8,584 nt of DNA from contig DGFM01000043.1 in the NCBI GenBank assembly GCA_002391675.1, positions 1,764-10,347 of the forward strand, written 5' to 3'. The notes under the pieces are model-generated. The model was not told the origin of the DNA and made no database searches. It saw nothing but the letters and a program-made list of their open reading frames with translations. A program made the position numbers and the translations under genes. Below are positions 6,579 to 8,584 of this stretch, one piece after another; position 1 is the first letter of the stretch; every line of letters starts with the position of its first letter. The DNA is from Cloacimonetes bacterium UBA3900. GTDB taxonomy: Bacteria > Cloacimonadota > Cloacimonadia > Cloacimonadales > Cloacimonadaceae.

Positions 6579-8258
6579 TCATTTAAGGAGGTTCATTATC
6601 GTTTTGTACACCAATATCGGAGCCACTTCAAATGAGTATCTCTTTTCGATTCTTTCGGTGAAACGGTGTGCGTCTTTACCGAAGGCGCCGATATCCAAAA
6701 CGGGCAAATCCAGTTTTTGCATATCTTCCAGGGGAAGGTCGTATTTCACGCCAAACCCGGGCATATTGTTTTTCAGTGCGGCAATGATCTTTGGGTCTTT
6801 TGGTGCAGCTGCATAGCTCAAGTCTGAAATGTAGGGGAAGAACTTTTTATACACCAGTTTATAGTCGGTTTCGGTGCTATTTACCGCATCCGCCACGGCT
6901 TCCAGCAAAGCCTTCTCTCGGGGCTCTTTGCCTTCAACGTAGATATGTGGATAGTAAGGAGGCGTGAAAAACACGATGACCACAGGATCACGGTCGCTCC
7001 ACAAGTGGTGGGTCAGTTCTACCAGTTTTAGCGAGAATTCGCGCTGATCGATGCTTTCGTCTTGCATCATGCGGTCAGAAAGTTCTTTCAATCTGACATC
7101 CAGCTCGTCACCCAGCTCGGCTTTCACCTCGTTGTAGAGCTGATCGTAGGTCAAAACTCTGGCTTTCCAGGGCAGTTGTTTATAAGCTCTGTTTGCCAAT
7201 TCACAAAAGCGTTTGTATTGATGATTCAAGTCATCTATTGTGCTTTGGAACGCCTCTTCAGCCGCTTTCACCATTTTTGCCAATACTTCATCGGGCGTGC
7301 TGATATGGGTTGCATAGTTGAAGAAAGAGGTGGCATATTGCACTGTTTGAACCGAGTATTCGGGCTTTAAATCTCTTTGCTTCAATGTGATAGGCGGCAG
7401 CGACACCTCTCCCTCCGCCACATCACAGAAGTCGACATTGAGGTTGATACGATTGGTAATCGCAGCCAAGATCTGGTTTGCGTCGATTCCCTTGAAAGAC
7501 TCACCAACGTGAGTTTCTTTTCCCACAACGTAGAAAGAAGGCATCAACTTTCCAACAGTTCCGATATAAACATACTTATTGGGATCACCTTCATATTCGG
7601 CGGTCATATAGTCGGTATCCAACAGCGCCAAATAGTCATATCCGTGTTCTTCCCTCATTTTGACCAGCTCGGGCACCACCGACAGCATTCCGCCGGAATT
7701 TGCCTCCTCGTCACAAACAGCTGCAAAGATGAGATTTCCCTCGAAGTTTTCGATATCTTTGGAGATTTCTTCCATAATCGCCATGATGATCGCATCTCCG
7801 GTCTTCATATCAAAAAGTCCTCTGCCGAACAGGTAATCGCCAGATTCCAGGTCTTTTCTGGCTTCTTCCGGCAAAGATGAAGCGATCTCCTTGAACTTCT
7901 TGGTCAGTTCATAGGGCCTGTGTGCGTAATCTTTCAGGGTACCATAGTCTGAAATACCCACTGTATCGGTGTGTCCAATCATAACGATCGTCTTTTTGGA
8001 ATTCCCTTTTCCACCCTTCATGGTGGCAATCAGAGAGCGGCGTCCCAGCTTGTCATTTTTCATATCCACAAATTGCAGGTGATCAGGGTTTTTCTTATAG
8101 TAATCCATTTCAGAAAAGATGTCGTACACCTTCTGAACGGAGTTTAATTCTCCGGGAGTTTCAACCACACTCAGTTGATTCGTCAAAGCAACCGCGATCT
8201 CCTCGATACGCGCTGCCATTTTAGCATTAAAGGTCTGATTCTGTTTGGATTGTCTCAT
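6579..8258 (-). CDS. rocB: RocB-like M20 family metallopeptidase
   Basis: This 559-residue cytoplasmic protein (no signal peptide) belongs to the M20 zinc-peptidase family, RocB branch, whose B. subtilis member sits in the arginine-use operon. Visible active-site elements are MIGHTDTVG (H96 metal ligand, D98), LFGRGLFDMKTG (D150 bridging), CDEEANSGG (E184 general base, E185 ligand), LLDTD (D214/D216, ligand candidates) and GKDAHRFTE near the C terminus (H531 ligand). The dimerisation/lid domain starts near 240 with GKETHVGESFKGIDANQILAAI-like sequence. Residues about 325-415 are a charged helical insertion, in keeping with the greater length of RocB proteins over ordinary M20 enzymes (about 400). 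ATG 8256-8258 has AAGGAG (8264-8269) 5 nt upstream. It stands alone with its own terminator. It probably cleaves a peptide or an N-acyl/amide-linked amino acid for nitrogen or energy supply; the substrate is not known. Confidence 0.92.
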   Translation of the reverse strand: MRQSKQNQTFNAKMAARIEEIAVALTNQLSVVETPGELNSVQKVYDIFSEMDYYKKNPDHLQFVDMKNDKLGRRSLIATMKGGKGNSKKTIVMIGHTDTVGISDYGTLKDYAHRPYELTKKFKEIASSLPEEARKDLESGDYLFGRGLFDMKTGDAIIMAIMEEISKDIENFEGNLIFAAVCDEEANSGGMLSVVPELVKMREEHGYDYLALLDTDYMTAEYEGDPNKYVYIGTVGKLMPSFYVVGKETHVGESFKGIDANQILAAITNRINLNVDFCDVAEGEVSLPPITLKQRDLKPEYSVQTVQYATSFFNYATHISTPDEVLAKMVKAAEEAFQSTIDDLNHQYKRFCELANRAYKQLPWKARVLTYDQLYNEVKAELGDELDVRLKELSDRMMQDESIDQREFSLKLVELTHHLWSDRDPVVIVFFTPPYYPHIYVEGKEPREKALLEAVADAVNSTETDYKLVYKKFFPYISDLSYAAAPKDPKIIAALKNNMPGFGVKYDLPLEDMQKLDLPVLDIGAFGKDAHRFTERIEKRYSFEVAPILVYKTIMNLLK

Positions 8259-8298
8259 TGTGACTCCTTATACCTGTTTTTTCATTCAAAGTAACCAA

Positions 8299-8321
8299 AT
8301 TATAGTCGGTTTAATTGTCAA
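8299..8321 (-). promoter_or_regulatory. Candidate promoter of the M20 peptidase gene
   Basis: On the minus strand a perfect TATAAT (8304-8299, continuing TTTG... as TATAATTTG) lies about 40 nt before the start codon. A perfect TTGACA (8321-8316) lies only 11 nt upstream of it, too close to act as a normal -35 partner. Either TATAAT is used with a weak -35 further up, or TTGACA pairs with a poorer downstream box. The general location is likely right; the exact boxes are not settled. Confidence 0.4.
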
Positions 8322-8409
8322 GCGGAAAGTGAAAACAAAACACTCCCCCGGCAGGCCCTTGCATCAAATGCTCTCCCCGCCCAGCAAAAACCCGCACATC
8401 AAACCGGAT

Positions 8410-8428
8410 ATACCGGGTATCATGATAC
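8410..8428. repeat. Two overlapping palindromes (possible operator)
   Basis: ATACC-G-GGTAT (8410-8420) and the 12-bp perfect palindrome GTATCATGATAC (8417-8428) share the GTAT arm. Such overlap can give two alternative hairpins or a dimer-binding site. It is about 90 nt upstream of the M20 promoter boxes. No regulator is identified. Confidence 0.3.
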
Positions 8429-8503
8429 TTTAACACCAAATTAGACACCCCGCCCTAACACCTACCATTTTAGTAGGAGATAGTTCCCGAACTCAGCCGC
8501 CAG

Positions 8504-8520
8504 AAAAAGCAGGCGCTTCT
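8504..8520 (-). terminator. Weak terminator-like hairpin after the right-edge gene
   Basis: On the minus strand AGAAGC-GCCT-GCTTTT forms a 6-bp stem (one G-U) with a 4-nt loop and a T run (8508-8504) partly within the stem. It begins 8 nt after the stop codon at 8529, where an intrinsic terminator would be expected. The stem is short. Confidence 0.4.
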
Positions 8521-8528
8521 GAAATATT

Positions 8529-8584
8529 TTACTTTTGCCTCGCTTTTGCGAAAACAAATCTGCCCCCTAAAACGTCGATTTCAT
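8529..8584 (-). CDS. Possible 3' end of a minus-strand gene cut by the window edge
   Basis: One minus-strand frame runs open from the right edge to TAA (8529-8531) and reads EIDVLGGRFVFAKARQK. The strand-like LGGRFVFAKAR followed by a basic end looks like a true protein C terminus, and a terminator-like hairpin follows. The other two minus frames hit stops within 20 nt of the edge. Only 17 complete codons are visible, so no function can be given and the frame may be chance. Confidence 0.4.
   Translation of the reverse strand, partial: EIDVLGGRFVFAKARQK

Larger units (their letters stand above)
8259..8528. other. Intergenic region upstream of the M20 peptidase gene
   Basis: This 270-nt region holds the candidate M20 promoter, overlapping palindromes at 8410-8428, a weak 5-bp hairpin CCTAC/GTAGG (8461-8477) and a terminator-like hairpin near its right end. 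No reading frame here has a ribosome binding site and protein-like composition. The plus strand is rich in C and A runs. Confidence 0.5.

Noticed and set aside
7377..7880. 167-codon plus-strand frame inside the M20 gene
   Set aside because: It is antisense to conserved M20 active-site motifs and has no recognisable domain.
8461..8477. CCTAC-CATTTTA-GTAGG hairpin as a terminator
   Set aside because: Five base pairs only and no T run on either strand side.
1..8584. CRISPR array, transposase, integrase, toxin-antitoxin or tRNA/rRNA genes
   Set aside because: No regularly spaced repeats, no such protein motifs and no cloverleaf or rRNA-like sequence were found on either strand.

Overview
The window looks like chromosomal DNA of an anaerobic, diderm bacterium of the Fibrobacterota-Chlorobiota-Bacteroidota (FCB) side of the tree. 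My best guess is Candidatus Cloacimonadota. This is inference: it rests on a secreted protein with a Por/type IX secretion (T9SS) type A C-terminal sorting domain, an Omp28-like thioredoxin lipoprotein, a RocB-type M20 peptidase typical of amino-acid fermenters, and strong AAGGAG ribosome binding sites. No rRNA, tRNA, CRISPR array, insertion sequence or phage gene was seen.

Left part (1-3731, minus strand): a tight four-gene operon read right to left. It comprises a full-length three-domain DsbD (all three cysteine pairs present), a lipoprotein joining an NTF2-like domain to an Omp28-like thioredoxin domain with a CPNC site, a periplasmic TlpA/ResA-like thioredoxin with a CKPC site, and the signal-peptide end of an exported protein cut by the window edge. 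Junctions are 0, 12 and 3 nt, and each downstream ribosome binding site lies at or near the end of the gene before it. The natural reading is an envelope reducing pathway: DsbD carries electrons from cytoplasmic thioredoxin across the inner membrane and hands them to one or both extracytoplasmic thioredoxin-fold partners.

Middle (3732-6277): a divergent promoter region of about 250 bases, with a TTGACA box, a small inverted repeat and a leader hairpin on the operon side. It is followed by a plus-strand gene for a large secreted beta-propeller-like protein with LVIVD-type repeats and a T9SS sorting domain. Its start is best placed at ATG 3983, behind an AAGGAG, and not at the upstream in-frame TTG.

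Right part (6278-8584): a convergent gap of about 300 bases holding several hairpins, one a good minus-strand intrinsic terminator. Next come a single minus-strand gene for a RocB-like M20 metallopeptidase and its upstream region. At the right edge lie the last codons of a probable further minus-strand gene and a weak terminator-like hairpin.

The most interesting item is the redox operon with its unusual NTF2-thioredoxin lipoprotein. The rest is ordinary for such a genome.
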